In this document: piece by piece, positions 1-12,452 of the stretch | Position numbering within the stretch: the first letter of the stretch is position 1 | Layout of the letters: every line of letters begins with the position of its first letter | Source: Phreatobacter aquaticus | Lineage (GTDB): Bacteria > Pseudomonadota > Alphaproteobacteria > Rhizobiales > Phreatobacteraceae | Assembly: GCF_005160265.1 (NCBI RefSeq) | Contig: NZ_CP039865.1 | Span: 2,070,828 to 2,134,827 of the forward strand | DNA length: 64,000 bases | Direction of reading: 5' to 3' | Made by a program: the position numbers and the translations under genes | The notes under the pieces: generated by a model | What the model saw: only the letters and a program-made list of their open reading frames with translations | Databases searched by the model: none | What the model was told of the DNA's origin: nothing

Positions 1-28
1 GTCCTATTGCCGTAACAGGCCCGCCGCC

Positions 29-505
29 TCAGAACGCCGGTTCGAGCGTCACCGTGCCGCGCACGCCGGTCATCACCATGCCGCGCGTGCCATGGGGGCG
101 CCACTTGTTGGCGCCCTGGATCGCCCAGAAGATCGCGCGCTCCTGGGCGTCGACCGGCTGGCCACAGCGCTTCTCGACGAAGTTCAGCGGCCCGAACCGC
201 AGGTCGTTGATCCCGGGCCGGCGAAAATCGGCATGAACCGGATTGCAGCCACCGAAGCCACTCATCCTGAGATTGCCTGAGAAGGTGAAGATCGGGCGAT
301 CGCTCGCCGCCGGCCGCTGGCCATTGACGCTCACCACCGCCAGCCGGATGTCGGCTGGAAAACGCTGGTACATCATGATGTCGGCGCGGCTCGGCGGGCG
401 TGGCCGTGCCGGTTCCCGGCGGCGCGTCTGTGCCTCCGCAATCGAACTTGCGGCAAACACGAGGAGGGTCGCGAGGGCAAGACAGGCGGGCGCGCGTCTG
501 GTCAT
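29..505 (-). CDS. META-domain (HslJ-like) secreted protein
   Basis: About 158 residues. The N-terminus has arginines, a hydrophobic stretch and an AEAQ-type cleavage site, so export is expected. The remainder resembles the META/HslJ fold: an FTFSGN-like strand, a GCN turn after a glycine pair, then a segment with a conserved cysteine (RCGQ) and a terminal VTLEP strand. META proteins are small envelope or heat-shock-associated proteins of unclear biochemistry. An upstream in-frame TTG at 511 exists, but ATG at 505 starts directly at the signal peptide. It lies 3' of the sigma-54 regulator gene on the same strand, 47 bp away, and could be co-transcribed. Confidence 0.75.
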   Translation of the reverse strand: MTRRAPACLALATLLVFAASSIAEAQTRRREPARPRPPSRADIMMYQRFPADIRLAVVSVNGQRPAASDRPIFTFSGNLRMSGFGGCNPVHADFRRPGINDLRFGPLNFVEKRCGQPVDAQERAIFWAIQGANKWRPHGTRGMVMTGVRGTVTLEPAF

Positions 506-552
506 GACCAAACCGTTTATTCAGCCCGGCGCCGTCCCGCAAGCAGCTCGCG

Positions 553-1980
<1,428 letters not shown>

Positions 1981-2103
1981 GGCCGGGCGACCCCTCACGC
2001 GGACCGTAACTCAATGTACGGCGCGACTGTGAGGGAACAGGGTAAACGGGAGGTTTCATTCGGCCGAGGTCCCGGCCAAAGGTTGCAGGGAGCCAAACGG
2101 CAA

Positions 2104-2134
2104 AACGGGCCCGCGCGGTGAGCGCGGACCCGTT
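2104..2134 (-). terminator. Rho-independent terminator after the Spy-like gene
   Basis: Arms 2104-2116 and 2122-2134 form a 13-bp stem with one mismatch and a 5-nt loop (ggtga). Read on the minus strand, the stem is followed by a short T run (GTTTTG). It lies 54 bp past the stop of the gene at 2188-2808. Confidence 0.65.
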
Positions 2135-2187
2135 GATGCGGCGGGCCGAGGGGGGCTTTGTCCCGCCGTTGCTACCGGCTTAATCGC

Positions 2188-2808
2188 TCAGAGGCGGTTC
2201 GGACCCTGGCCCGGACCGCGGTTGCCCTGTCCATCCGGACCCTGGCCACCGCCCCAGCCGCGACCCCAATGGCCGCCGCCCTCGTGACCGTGACCCCAGT
2301 CGCGGCCTTCGCCGCGCATGCCGCCCATGCCACCCATCATCATGCCTCGGCCGCGCGACATCATGCGGTCGACACGGGCTTTCTGGCTGGCGTCGAGGCT
2401 CGCATAGAGTGGCTGGGCCGCGTCGGCGATCTTCTTCATGGTGGCGGCGCCTTCGGCCATCCGCTCGGCGGCGGTCCGGAGGCGCTGCACCGGATCGACC
2501 TGCTGCTGGGCATTGCGCATCTCGCGCCGCTGCTGCATGCGCTGGAAGCGCTGGTTGGCGGCTTCGCGCAGGGCTGCCTCAAGCGCCGGCCAGTGCTTTT
2601 CCTGGTCGGGCGTCAGCCGCAGCATGGCCTTCATCGCGGCCATCCGGCCGTCGAGGAACGCGGCGCGATCTTCCGGTGACAGACGCTCGAAACGACCGCC
2701 GGGTCCGCCGCCGGGGCCACCCTGGCCCTGCGGACCGGGCTGTGCGATGGCGACTGCGCCGACGAGCAGGCTGGCGATGACCGCCGCACCGATAATGCTC
2801 TTCTTCAT
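2188..2808 (-). CDS. Spy/CpxP-family periplasmic protein (LTxxQ motif)
   Basis: Signal peptide (MKKS, hydrophobic core, IAQ), then a Gly/Pro/Gln-rich linker and an all-helical region with the LTPDQ motif of the CpxP/Spy family and a second LDASQ motif. These periplasmic proteins act as ATP-independent chaperones or stress sensors, sometimes linked to metals. The C-terminus is unusually rich in Gly, His, Arg and Met, which could bind metal; that is inference. A perfect GGAGG (complement of 2817-2821) sits 8 nt before the ATG at 2808 but only 2 nt from the ATG at 2814, which fixes the start at MKKS. Confidence 0.82.
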   Translation of the reverse strand: MKKSIIGAAVIASLLVGAVAIAQPGPQGQGGPGGGPGGRFERLSPEDRAAFLDGRMAAMKAMLRLTPDQEKHWPALEAALREAANQRFQRMQQRREMRNAQQQVDPVQRLRTAAERMAEGAATMKKIADAAQPLYASLDASQKARVDRMMSRGRGMMMGGMGGMRGEGRDWGHGHEGGGHWGRGWGGGQGPDGQGNRGPGQGPNRL

Positions 2809-2922
2809 GGACATGACCTCCATTGGTGCCGCCCAGGGCGGCGATGAGGTCAGGTTACGCCCGTGCAGTCCGCCACCCCAGTTAAACTTCGTCCATGTGG
2901 CGGCATGCTGCGAAGGATGCGG

Positions 2923-3762
2923 TCAGGCCTGGGGCTTCGGCTCGTCGGCGGGTTTCGGCGCAAACTTGTCGAACAGCTGTTCCAGTTGCGCCAGCTGCTG
3001 GTCCTGCAGGCCGCGGCCATGTTCGAACAACTGGCCGACTGTGGCGGTCCAGGTATCGGCGGCCTGCTGGCCGAGCGAGCGGGTGCCCGTGGCCTCGCCG
3101 GTCGGCGGACGCGTCAGGTCGCCGTTCAGCAAGGGGTTGGCGGCCTGCATGGCCTTGGCGAATTCCGCCATCTGCTCGAGGCCGGGTATGCCGCCGGCTG
3201 GCTTGGCGGCGCCGGGGACACCGCCCATGAAGCTGGAGAACATGCCCATCATGCCGCCGAGCGGGTCGGCCGGCTGCTGGCTCTGGGCCCCGGTGAACGG
3301 CGACATGGCGGCCGCCAGCAATTGCCCGAGCGGGTTCTTGCCGTCCATCGCCTGCTTCATCAGGCCGCTCATCAGGAGCGATGCCATGACCGGCATCATC
3401 TGCTTGGTCGCCTCCTGCCCGACGCCACTCATCGAAGCCGCCTGCTGGGCGATCGCCTGGGTCAGGTCGTTGGAGCCGAACACCTTGGCCATGACCTCCT
3501 GGCCCGCCTGCATCATGGCGGGACCCGCGGCCATCGGATTTTCCATCATCTTGGCGAAATCGGGCGCCTTGGCGAAGGTACCGAACAGACCGGCGACGTC
3601 GAGCGGTGATTGCACCGCGCGGTTCATGCCCATGGAGAAGGCGGGCAGCAGCGCGTCCATTGTCGCTTTGGTCTGCTCCGCGGACAGGCCGTAGACCTTG
3701 GCCATTCCCTCAAGGCCGGGGTTCTTCTGCACCTGAGCCAGGATGTCGGCGAGATTGAACAT
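2923..3762 (-). CDS. DUF937 domain protein
   Basis: A 279-residue protein beginning MFNLADILAQVQ. It is Met- and Ala-rich with repeated amphipathic helices (AQQAASMSG, MMPVMASLLMSG), which matches the DUF937/YidB-like family. No catalytic motif, signal peptide or clear membrane segment is visible. The C-terminal part (TWTATVGQLFEHGRGLQ) looks phasin-like and could be a surface-binding helix; that is a resemblance only. A GGGAG lies 8 nt before the ATG. The gene stands between the MATE exporter and the Spy-like gene without tight coupling to either. Confidence 0.72.
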   Translation of the reverse strand: MFNLADILAQVQKNPGLEGMAKVYGLSAEQTKATMDALLPAFSMGMNRAVQSPLDVAGLFGTFAKAPDFAKMMENPMAAGPAMMQAGQEVMAKVFGSNDLTQAIAQQAASMSGVGQEATKQMMPVMASLLMSGLMKQAMDGKNPLGQLLAAAMSPFTGAQSQQPADPLGGMMGMFSSFMGGVPGAAKPAGGIPGLEQMAEFAKAMQAANPLLNGDLTRPPTGEATGTRSLGQQAADTWTATVGQLFEHGRGLQDQQLAQLEQLFDKFAPKPADEPKPQA

Positions 3763-3828
3763 GGGCGGTGCTCCCCTGCGGCTATTGGTCTGTCATTGGC
3801 ACCATCTAACCATGCCCCGCCCGATCCG

Positions 3829-5259
3829 TCACGCGCCGGCGGTCGCAGCCTTGCCACTGGTGAACGGCGAGTTGGCGCTGGGTGGCCCGGCCGGCATGGG
3901 CGGTTCGTCCGGAGGCCTCTGGCCCAGCCTGTCGATCACCCGGTAGCAGATGAGGATGGACGCGATGCCAAACACGATGCCACCGACCGCCTGTCCCGCG
4001 ATGATGCCCTCGGCCCCGTGGGCGGGCCCTGCGATCCAGGCGCCGGCCATGGCGAAGGGAACGGTGCCAATGGTGGCGCGCGCCCAGTTGAACACGGTGG
4101 AATAGGTCGCGAAGCCGAGATTGTTGAAGGCGGCATTGGCCACGAAGACCGCGCCGTTGAACGCCCAGGCGAGTGCCGCATAGACACAGAAGAACCGGAT
4201 CACCGCTGCAGCCTCGCCGGTCGCGCCGAACAGGTGGACGATCGGCCCCGACAGCGCGAACAGGATCAGCCACACCGCCAGACCGTAGAGGGCGATGAAT
4301 GTCAGGGAATCGGTCAGCGTCTGGCGCACGCGGGGAAACAGCCTGGCGCCGACATTCTGGCCCATGATCGGGCCGACCGAGCCCGACAGGGCGAAGAAGG
4401 CACCGAACGCCACCGGCACCAGCCGGCCGAGCACGGCCCAGCCGGCGACAGCGCCGTCGCCGTAGCGGGCGATCATGGCGGTGACGATCGAATTGCCAAG
4501 CGGTGTGGCGAGGTTCGTCAGGATGGCCGGCACGGCGATCCTGGCAAGGGGCTTGAGGTCGGAAATGACATGGGCCGGGGTCGCCCGGCTGGTCAGCTTG
4601 TGAACGCGCACGACCGAGTGCCAGCCGAGCGCCAACATGGCGAGCCTGGAGATCACCGAGGCAATGGCCGCGCCATCGACGCCGAGCCCGAAGCCGAAGA
4701 TCAGGATCGGATCGGCAATGGCGGTGACGATCCCGCCGGCAAGCGTCACCCACATGGCGCGCTTGGCATCGCCCGCGGCTCTCAGAATGCTCGAATACAT
4801 CATGCCGAGGCCGAGAAACACGGTGGCCGGCATCACCATCCAGAGGAAGCGGTCGGCAATGGCGTGGGTGCGGCCGGCCGCGCCGAGTGTCGTCAGAAGC
4901 CAGCCCGAGACAGGCAGCATGCCGAGGCTGATGGCGGTCATGGCGATGGCGACAAGCACCAGGCTCGACGTCGCGAGCTGGCGGGCACGGTGGCGGTCGC
5001 CGGCGCCCAGTGCCCGGGAGACCAGGGCCGTACCGGCAATCGACAGGCCGATGCCGAAGGACGTCAGGAAGAACAGAACCGTCCCGGCATAGCCGATGGC
5101 CGCGGCCAGTTCCTGTTCGCCGAGCTGGGCGATGTAGAAGAGATTGAGGAGGTCGACGAAGAAGATCGACACCAGCCCGATCGAGCCCGTGACCGTCATC
5201 TCGACGACGTGGCGCATCGTCGAGCCCTGCGTGAACTTGGCCGGCGGCGGGGTGCTCAT
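3829..5259 (-). CDS. MATE-family multidrug/sodium efflux transporter
   Basis: A 476-residue polytopic membrane protein with about 12 hydrophobic segments and the internal duplication of MATE/NorM transporters (segments such as GIGLSIAGTALVSRALGAGD and SGSVGPIMGQNVGAR). These exchange Na+ or H+ for cationic drugs or metabolites across the inner membrane. Its ATG overlaps the stop of the upstream KefB-type gene by 4 nt (ATGA), so translation is probably coupled and the two are one transcript. The substrate cannot be read from sequence. Confidence 0.9.
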   Translation of the reverse strand: MSTPPPAKFTQGSTMRHVVEMTVTGSIGLVSIFFVDLLNLFYIAQLGEQELAAAIGYAGTVLFFLTSFGIGLSIAGTALVSRALGAGDRHRARQLATSSLVLVAIAMTAISLGMLPVSGWLLTTLGAAGRTHAIADRFLWMVMPATVFLGLGMMYSSILRAAGDAKRAMWVTLAGGIVTAIADPILIFGFGLGVDGAAIASVISRLAMLALGWHSVVRVHKLTSRATPAHVISDLKPLARIAVPAILTNLATPLGNSIVTAMIARYGDGAVAGWAVLGRLVPVAFGAFFALSGSVGPIMGQNVGARLFPRVRQTLTDSLTFIALYGLAVWLILFALSGPIVHLFGATGEAAAVIRFFCVYAALAWAFNGAVFVANAAFNNLGFATYSTVFNWARATIGTVPFAMAGAWIAGPAHGAEGIIAGQAVGGIVFGIASILICYRVIDRLGQRPPDEPPMPAGPPSANSPFTSGKAATAGA

Positions 5260-7085
5260 CCGGAAAACCTCGTCTCGTCGGACAGGACGTCCTCCGCTTC
5301 GGCATTGAGGGGCGTGGCGCGCCGGACCGGCTCGGTCAGCGGCGCCGGCATGAATTGCGGGTGCATGAGATGGCTTCCGGCGGCGGGCCCTTCCTGCTGC
5401 TGCAGGATGAGACGCTTGGCGTCGCGCTTGCGCAGGTCGACCATCACATCCTCGGCGCGGGTCTGATCGATCCCGAGTTCGACCAGCGCCTCCCGTCCGA
5501 ACACGAGCGCGCTCTCGAACAATTCGCGCGTCTCGAAATCGACGCCGGCCTTGCGCAGCGCGATGGTGTGAGCCCGGTCATAGGATCGGACATAGAGCTT
5601 GGCGAATGGGAATTCCGACTTGATCAGCTCGACGATCTTGTCGGCCGCCTCGCGCTTGTCGACGCAGACGCAGATGAGCCGGGCCCTGCCGGCGCCGGCT
5701 GCGCGCAGCACGTCGAGCCTGGTGCCGTCGCCGTAATAGATGCGAAAGCCGAAGGTCGCGGCGGCCTGGATCATCTCCACGTCATTGTCGATGATGGTCA
5801 CTTCGGCGCGCTCGGCCAGCAGCATCTGCGACGTGACCTGGCCGAACCGGCCGAAGCCGATCACCAGCACCTCGCCGCGCACATCGCTGTAATCCTCGTC
5901 AGGCTCGTCGGCCTTGGCCTTGCCGCGCTCCAGCATCCATTCCCCGAGCTTGTAGAGGAACGGATTGATCGCCATCGACAGGACGACCAGCGCCACCAGG
6001 ATCGAGGAATGCTGGCCTGTCAGAATGCCGGCCGACTGGGCCGCGGCATAAAGCACGAAGCCGAACTCGCCCGATTGGGCCAGCAGGAGCCCCACGCGCA
6101 CCGCCTGCGGGTGGTCGTGGCCGAACAGGCGCATGATCCCGTACATGACGACGGTCTTGAGTGAGAGCAGCAGCACCAGCGCGATCGCGATGCGCCACCA
6201 GGCGGCGGCCACCACCGACAGGTCAATGGTCATGCCGACCGACATGAAGAACAGGCCCATCAGGATGCCGCGGAACGGCTCGATATCGGCCTCGAGCTGA
6301 TGGCGGAAGTTCGATTCGGCGAGGAACACGCCGGCCAGGAACGCGCCCATCGCCATGGACAAGCCCGCATAGTCCATCAGCGCGGCGGCCCCGACCACCA
6401 CGAGAAGCGCCGCCGCCACCATGATCTCGCGGGCACCCCAGGTCGCCAGGAACCGGAACAGCGGATTGAGCAGATAGAGACCCGCCAGAACCACGGCGCC
6501 GACTGCGCCGATTGCCTTGGCCGCGGCGAGCCACCAGGCCTCGCCCGCCTGCGCCGGCAAGGGCGACAGGAGCGTCACCAGCAGAAGCAGCGGGATGACG
6601 GCGAGATCCTGGAAGATCGCCACCGCGAAGGCGCGTTCGCCATGGGGAGAATGCACTTCGCCGCGCTCTTCCAGCACCTGCATCATCACGGCGGTCGAGG
6701 AGATCGCGAGGCCAAGGCCGGCAATCAGCGAGGCCGACAGGTCCCGGCCGAAGGCAAACGGCACCCACATCACGACCAGGCCGGTGAGCACGACCTGCGC
6801 GCCGCCGAGCCCGAATATGTCCTTGCGCATCGACCAGACGCGCGACGGCTTCAGTTCCAGTCCGATGATGAACAGGAACATCACGATGCCCAGTTCGGCG
6901 ATGGTGAGGATCGCTGCGGGATCGCGGAACAGGCCAAAGATCTGCGGGCCGATCAGGATGCCGGCGACCAGATAGCCGACAACCGAGCCGAGATTGATGC
7001 GCCGGAACAGCGGCACGGCGACGACCGCCGCACCGAGCAGAACAAGAGTGGGGGTCAGAAAAGCTGCGGCGGAATGTTCAGCCAT
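5256..7085 (-). CDS. KefB/KefC-type monovalent cation:proton antiporter (CPA2) with RCK domain
   Basis: 609 residues: a CPA2 Na+/H+ exchanger membrane domain (about 1-385; NAGIL-type helix at 40-50, FQDLAVIP at 158-165), then a cytoplasmic RCK/TrkA-N Rossmann domain starting at GFGRFG (410-415). The family exchanges K+ or Na+ for protons and is gated by nucleotides or glutathione adducts. The KTN part keeps the RELFESALVFGREAL helix typical of KefB/C. No KefF/KefG ancillary oxidoreductase gene is adjacent. A perfect 14-bp palindrome lies just upstream of the start. Confidence 0.9.
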   Translation of the reverse strand: MAEHSAAAFLTPTLVLLGAAVVAVPLFRRINLGSVVGYLVAGILIGPQIFGLFRDPAAILTIAELGIVMFLFIIGLELKPSRVWSMRKDIFGLGGAQVVLTGLVVMWVPFAFGRDLSASLIAGLGLAISSTAVMMQVLEERGEVHSPHGERAFAVAIFQDLAVIPLLLLVTLLSPLPAQAGEAWWLAAAKAIGAVGAVVLAGLYLLNPLFRFLATWGAREIMVAAALLVVVGAAALMDYAGLSMAMGAFLAGVFLAESNFRHQLEADIEPFRGILMGLFFMSVGMTIDLSVVAAAWWRIAIALVLLLSLKTVVMYGIMRLFGHDHPQAVRVGLLLAQSGEFGFVLYAAAQSAGILTGQHSSILVALVVLSMAINPFLYKLGEWMLERGKAKADEPDEDYSDVRGEVLVIGFGRFGQVTSQMLLAERAEVTIIDNDVEMIQAAATFGFRIYYGDGTRLDVLRAAGAGRARLICVCVDKREAADKIVELIKSEFPFAKLYVRSYDRAHTIALRKAGVDFETRELFESALVFGREALVELGIDQTRAEDVMVDLRKRDAKRLILQQQEGPAAGSHLMHPQFMPAPLTEPVRRATPLNAEAEDVLSDETRFSG

Positions 7086-7110
7086 GGGTCCGGAGCGTTC
7101 GGGGGAAAGA

Positions 7111-7124
7111 ACCCTAATTAGGGT
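7111..7124. promoter_or_regulatory. Perfect palindrome upstream of the KefB-type gene
   Basis: ACCCTAATTAGGGT is a perfect 14-bp palindrome, 26 bp before the ATG at 7085 and in the 105-bp gap after tldD. The AT-rich centre stands out in this GC-rich DNA. The position fits an operator overlapping the promoter of the kefB-MATE unit. No regulator can be assigned. Confidence 0.45.
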
Positions 7125-7190
7125 GCCTCCCTCCGCTCCGATACCCGAGGGATTTCACGAAGGTGCGACAGCCAGCCGCCGGCCTGTGGC

Positions 7191-8606
7191 TCAGCCCGTG
7201 CCGCCGACGGTGATCCGCTCCATCTTCAGCGTCGGCTGGCCGACACCGACCGGCACCCATTGGCCCGCCTTGCCGCACATGCCGATGCCGGTATCGAGGC
7301 TCATGTCATTGCCGATCATGGTCACGCGCTGCATGTCGGCGGGACCCGACCCGATCAGCATGGCGCCCTTGACCGGCGCGCCGATCTTTCCGTTCTCGAT
7401 CCTGTAGGCTTCCGTACACTCGAACACGTATTTGCCCGACGTGATGTCGACCTGGCCGCCGCCGAAATTGACGGCATAGAGGCCGTTCTTCACGGAGGCG
7501 AGGATCTCCTCCTTCGAGTGGCTGCCGCCCAGCATGTAGGTATTCGTCATGCGCGGCATGGGCACATGGGCATAGCTCTCGCGCCGGCCATTGCCCGTGG
7601 CCTTGACGCCCATGAGCCGGGCGTTCTGGCGGTCCTGCATATAGCCGACCAGCCGTCCGTCATCGATCAGCACCGTGCGGTTGGACGCCGTGCCTTCGTC
7701 GTCGATCGAGATCGAGCCCCGGCGGCCAACGATCGTGCCGTCGTCCACCACGGTCACGCCCTTGGAGGCGACCATCTCGCCCATCAGCCCGGCAAAGGCT
7801 GACTGGCCCTTGCGATTGAAATCGCCCTCAAGCCCGTGGCCCACCGCCTCGTGCAGCATGACGCCGGGCCAACCGGGGCCAAGGACCACATCCATCTCGC
7901 CGGCGGGCGAGGCGACGCTGTCGAGATTGATCAGCGCCTGGCGGATCGCGAGGTCTGCCGCCTGCTTCCAGCGGCCCTCGGTGATGAATTCGGCATAGGC
8001 CGCGCGGCCACCAAGGCCATAGGAGCCGGTTTCCTGCCGGTCGCCGGCACCAGCGACCACCGAAACATTCAGCCGGACGAGGGGGCGAATGTCGCGATAG
8101 GTCTGCCCGTCAGCGCGGATGATCTCCACCACCTGCCAGGATGCGGCGAGAGACGCCGTCACCTGGCGGACCTTGGCCTCCTTCGACCGGGCATAGGCGT
8201 CGATCTCTTCCAGGAGCTTCACCTTGTCCGCGAAGGGCGGGCCTTCCAGCGGGTTATCATCTCCATAGAGGCGGATATTGGTGCGGGCAGGGGCCTCGGC
8301 GAGTGTACCGGCATAGCCCGAGGCGACAGCGCGCACCGTCTCGGCGGCACGCTTCAGCGCGCCCTCCGACACATTGGACGAATGGGCATAGCCGACCGCC
8401 TCGCCTTTGACCGAGCGCAGCCCGAAGCCCTGGCCATTGTCGGTCGCCGCGTTCTTCAGCCGGCCATTGTCGAACAGCAGCGATTCCGACTGCTTGTATT
8501 CAAGGAACAATTCGCCGTCATCGGCGCCTTCAAGCGCCTCCGCGACGATTCTCCGGGTGACATCGGGATCGAGGTCGGCGCGGGCGAGAAGCGAGGTTTC
8601 GGTCAT
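7191..8606 (-). CDS. tldD: Metalloprotease TldD
   Basis: 471 residues with the TldD zinc site HEAVGH at about 252-257, the N-terminal substrate-binding region (FLEYKQSESLLFDNGRLKN) and the glycine-rich C-terminal region. TldD pairs with TldE/PmbA to form a heterodimeric protease that trims unfolded peptides such as modified-peptide precursors and the CcdA antitoxin. No pmbA is in this window. Length is normal for the family. It is followed on the same strand, at a distance, by the KefB-type gene. Confidence 0.95.
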   Translation of the reverse strand: MTETSLLARADLDPDVTRRIVAEALEGADDGELFLEYKQSESLLFDNGRLKNAATDNGQGFGLRSVKGEAVGYAHSSNVSEGALKRAAETVRAVASGYAGTLAEAPARTNIRLYGDDNPLEGPPFADKVKLLEEIDAYARSKEAKVRQVTASLAASWQVVEIIRADGQTYRDIRPLVRLNVSVVAGAGDRQETGSYGLGGRAAYAEFITEGRWKQAADLAIRQALINLDSVASPAGEMDVVLGPGWPGVMLHEAVGHGLEGDFNRKGQSAFAGLMGEMVASKGVTVVDDGTIVGRRGSISIDDEGTASNRTVLIDDGRLVGYMQDRQNARLMGVKATGNGRRESYAHVPMPRMTNTYMLGGSHSKEEILASVKNGLYAVNFGGGQVDITSGKYVFECTEAYRIENGKIGAPVKGAMLIGSGPADMQRVTMIGNDMSLDTGIGMCGKAGQWVPVGVGQPTLKMERITVGGTG

Positions 8607-8690
8607 GGCGATGTCCGGACGTGGGCGGGGCTCTGGCCCTTCATGTAGCCATGCCGGCCCGCCGGCGCGAGACCCGGCTCTCGATTGGCC

Positions 8691-9224
8691 TTACTGAAGC
8701 GCGGCAAAGCCTTCCTTGAAGCCCTTGAGCGACACCGGCACGCCGATGCCCTCCTCGGGCGTCTGGAAGATGATGAAGGTCGCCGTCTCGCCTGCCGACA
8801 GCTGGGTGACCAGGTTGTCGTCCATGATGACTTCCGCGACGCAGCCCGACGGCAGGCAGCGCACGAAGCCGGCACGGCCGACATCGGCCTGATCGATCTT
8901 CAGGCCAAGGCCAGACGGCAGCAGGACCCCGAGAGGGGCGAGGATGCGCAGGAGACGGGCGCGGCCGTCAGCCGTTCTGAGCGCGATGATGGTCAGCGCG
9001 ACATTCGGCCTGTCCTCGGCGGCGACATTCTGCACCAGGGCGCATTGCTCGGTGCGTGCGCCGGGTGGCGTGTCGCAGCGGATCTGCCAGTCGCCATGGG
9101 TGGCCCGGACGGCGCCCTGGGCGTGGGCGGCTGTTCCGCCGGCAAGGGCTGTTGCCAGTGCGGAGAGCAGGAGAGCTGCCGGGAGACCGAGGGTTCGCAT
9201 GATCCGATGAGACCGTTTCGCCAT
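8691..9224 (-). CDS. Invasion-associated locus B (IalB)-family periplasmic protein
   Basis: About 177 residues: signal peptide ending AHAQ, then the IalB-type sequence beginning with an HGDWQIRC motif, paired cysteines (CALVQ, VRCLPSGC) and a terminal EEGIGVPVSLKGFKEGF segment. The family is named after a Bartonella protein linked to erythrocyte invasion but is widespread in free-living Hyphomicrobiales; its molecular function is unknown. ATG 9224 gives a normal signal peptide. ATG 9200 is also possible. The open frame runs further upstream, but that extension is not signal-like. Confidence 0.82.
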   Translation of the reverse strand: MAKRSHRIMRTLGLPAALLLSALATALAGGTAAHAQGAVRATHGDWQIRCDTPPGARTEQCALVQNVAAEDRPNVALTIIALRTADGRARLLRILAPLGVLLPSGLGLKIDQADVGRAGFVRCLPSGCVAEVIMDDNLVTQLSAGETATFIIFQTPEEGIGVPVSLKGFKEGFAALQ

Positions 9225-9709
9225 TGCTGGAATTCCCGTAACGCATATCGGCCGCACGTGCCGGCCCCGCCTGACGAATCGCTGAAGCCATGAGGCTAGC
9301 CGGAGGCGAGACCGGTGCGAGGGACCATCCTGTCGCACCCCTGTCAAGTTTGGCAGCCCAATCTGGGGCGCGATCATGGCCAAAGCGGAAATAATTGCGT
9401 GATCCACCGAATTCGCCTGCCCGTAACCCTTCCCGAAGGCGCAATGTGGCCCGCCGGGATGGCGCATTCATGCCGATGGCTGCATCCTCAATCGGTCGCA
9501 TTGCGAGCATGGCGTTTTTGTGTTTCAAGGACTTCTAAAGTTCCCCCGCCGGCTTGGCTGCTCGCGTCTTGCGCGACGAGCCTCCGTGGAACGGATCGAG
9601 GGACGAAATGCCGCGTCAGCGGCAGGCGGCTCCGCTACGGCGCCGGCATGACAAGAGACAGGGCCCGTGGCTTTTCGTGCTTCCGGGTCGAGAATATGGA
9701 GCGGTAGAC
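9225..9709. other. Intergenic region, divergent promoters of the IalB-like gene and ctaC
   Basis: 485 bp between two divergent starts. I see no RNA gene and no convincing small ORF. It must carry the promoter of the cytochrome oxidase operon; the stretch around 9480-9545 is relatively T-rich and precedes ctaC by roughly 170 bp. No operator could be identified with confidence. Confidence 0.5.
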
Positions 9710-10630
9710 ATGCTTGAGGCGATGCGAAACGGCGCGTCGGCAAGGCGGATCGGGGCAGCGATGCTCCTTGGTGCGCTTGCGGTGCTGGCGGCGTTCGAGC
9801 CGGCCTTGGCCCAGCAGGGCCAGGCACCCGGTCAGCCGGTGCCTGGCGGTATCAGCTTCCAGCCGCCGGCAACCGCCGTGGCGGAATTCCTGCAGTGGTT
9901 CCACAACGGGTTCCTGTTGCCGATCATCACCGTGATCTGCATCTTTGTCGCCGGCCTGCTCTGCTACGCGCTCTGGGCCTTCAGCGAGAAGCGCAACCCG
10001 GAGCCCTCGACCACCACCCACCATGTCGGCCTTGAGGTCGCCTGGACGGTGCTGCCGGTCTTCATCCTGATCATCATCGCCATTCCCTCGTTCCGCCTGC
10101 TCTACCAGCAGCTGAACATTCCGCGTGCCGACATCACCATCAAGGCGATCGGCTCGACCTGGAAATGGTCCTACGAATATCCCGATCACGGCAATTTCTC
10201 GTTCGTCTCGAGCATGCAGACCGACCAGGAGCGCGCCGAGCGCATCGCCAAGGGCACACCTGCCGGCGAAGTGCCGCGGCTGCTCGCGGTCGACAACGAG
10301 GTCGTCGTGCCGGTTGGCAAGGTTGTCCGCGTCCAGGTCACCGCCTCCGACGTGATCCACGCCTTCGCGGTGCCGTCCTTCGGCGTCAAGATCGATGCCG
10401 TTCCCGGCCGTCTCAACGAGACCTGGTTCCGCGCGACCCGCGAGGGCCTTTATTACGGCCAGTGCTCCGAGCTCTGCGGCAAGGACCATGCCTTCATGCC
10501 GATCGCTGTCCGCGTCGTCTCCGACCAGGCCTTCGCCGCCTGGGTCGAGGACGCCAAGAAGCGCTTCGCATCGACCGCGCCGGCAACCACATTTGCCGCC
10601 GCCACCATCGAATTGCCGTCGGCGCGCTGA
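9710..10630 (+). CDS. ctaC: Cytochrome c oxidase subunit II
   Basis: Subunit II of aa3-type cytochrome c oxidase; it accepts electrons from cytochrome c at the dinuclear CuA centre. About 306 residues: signal peptide ending LAQ, two transmembrane helices, and a periplasmic cupredoxin domain with the CuA ligands in GQCSELCGKDHAFMP and the upstream His (DVIHAF). The aromatic patch SYEYPDHG is also present. A GGAGCGG 5 nt before the ATG at 9710 fixes the start; the frame is open further upstream, but that extension is not signal-like. First gene of the operon. Confidence 0.96.
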   Translation: MLEAMRNGASARRIGAAMLLGALAVLAAFEPALAQQGQAPGQPVPGGISFQPPATAVAEFLQWFHNGFLLPIITVICIFVAGLLCYALWAFSEKRNPEPSTTTHHVGLEVAWTVLPVFILIIIAIPSFRLLYQQLNIPRADITIKAIGSTWKWSYEYPDHGNFSFVSSMQTDQERAERIAKGTPAGEVPRLLAVDNEVVVPVGKVVRVQVTASDVIHAFAVPSFGVKIDAVPGRLNETWFRATREGLYYGQCSELCGKDHAFMPIAVRVVSDQAFAAWVEDAKKRFASTAPATTFAAATIELPSAR

Positions 10631-12301
<1,671 letters not shown>

Positions 12302-12337
12302 TGCATCGAGCCTGACCGGCTCGATCGGCAAAGAAGG

Positions 12338-12365
12338 AAGGCCCGGGACTGACGTTCCGGGCTTT
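12338..12365 (+). terminator. Hairpin with T run after ctaD
   Basis: Arms 12338-12348 and 12355-12365 pair over 11 positions, including G-T pairs, around a 6-nt loop and end in TTT. A second hairpin (ATCGAGCC/GGCTCGAT, 12305-12325) precedes it. Together they could attenuate transcription between ctaD and ctaB, giving more subunits I and II than assembly factors. This is inference. Confidence 0.45.
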
Positions 12366-12452
12366 CCGCCAGACCTCAAGGCTCGTTCCGGCCTTTCCAG
12401 CGTTTCGGGTCCGGGCGACGTCCCGGTTTCCAGGCAACAGAAGTACCAGCCC

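Noticed and set aside
3610-5466. A 618-codon open frame on the plus strand opposite the MATE gene
   Set aside because: It is antisense to a clear membrane transporter, is rich in Arg, Gly, His and Asp, and has no recognisable domain. It is a typical GC-rich shadow frame.
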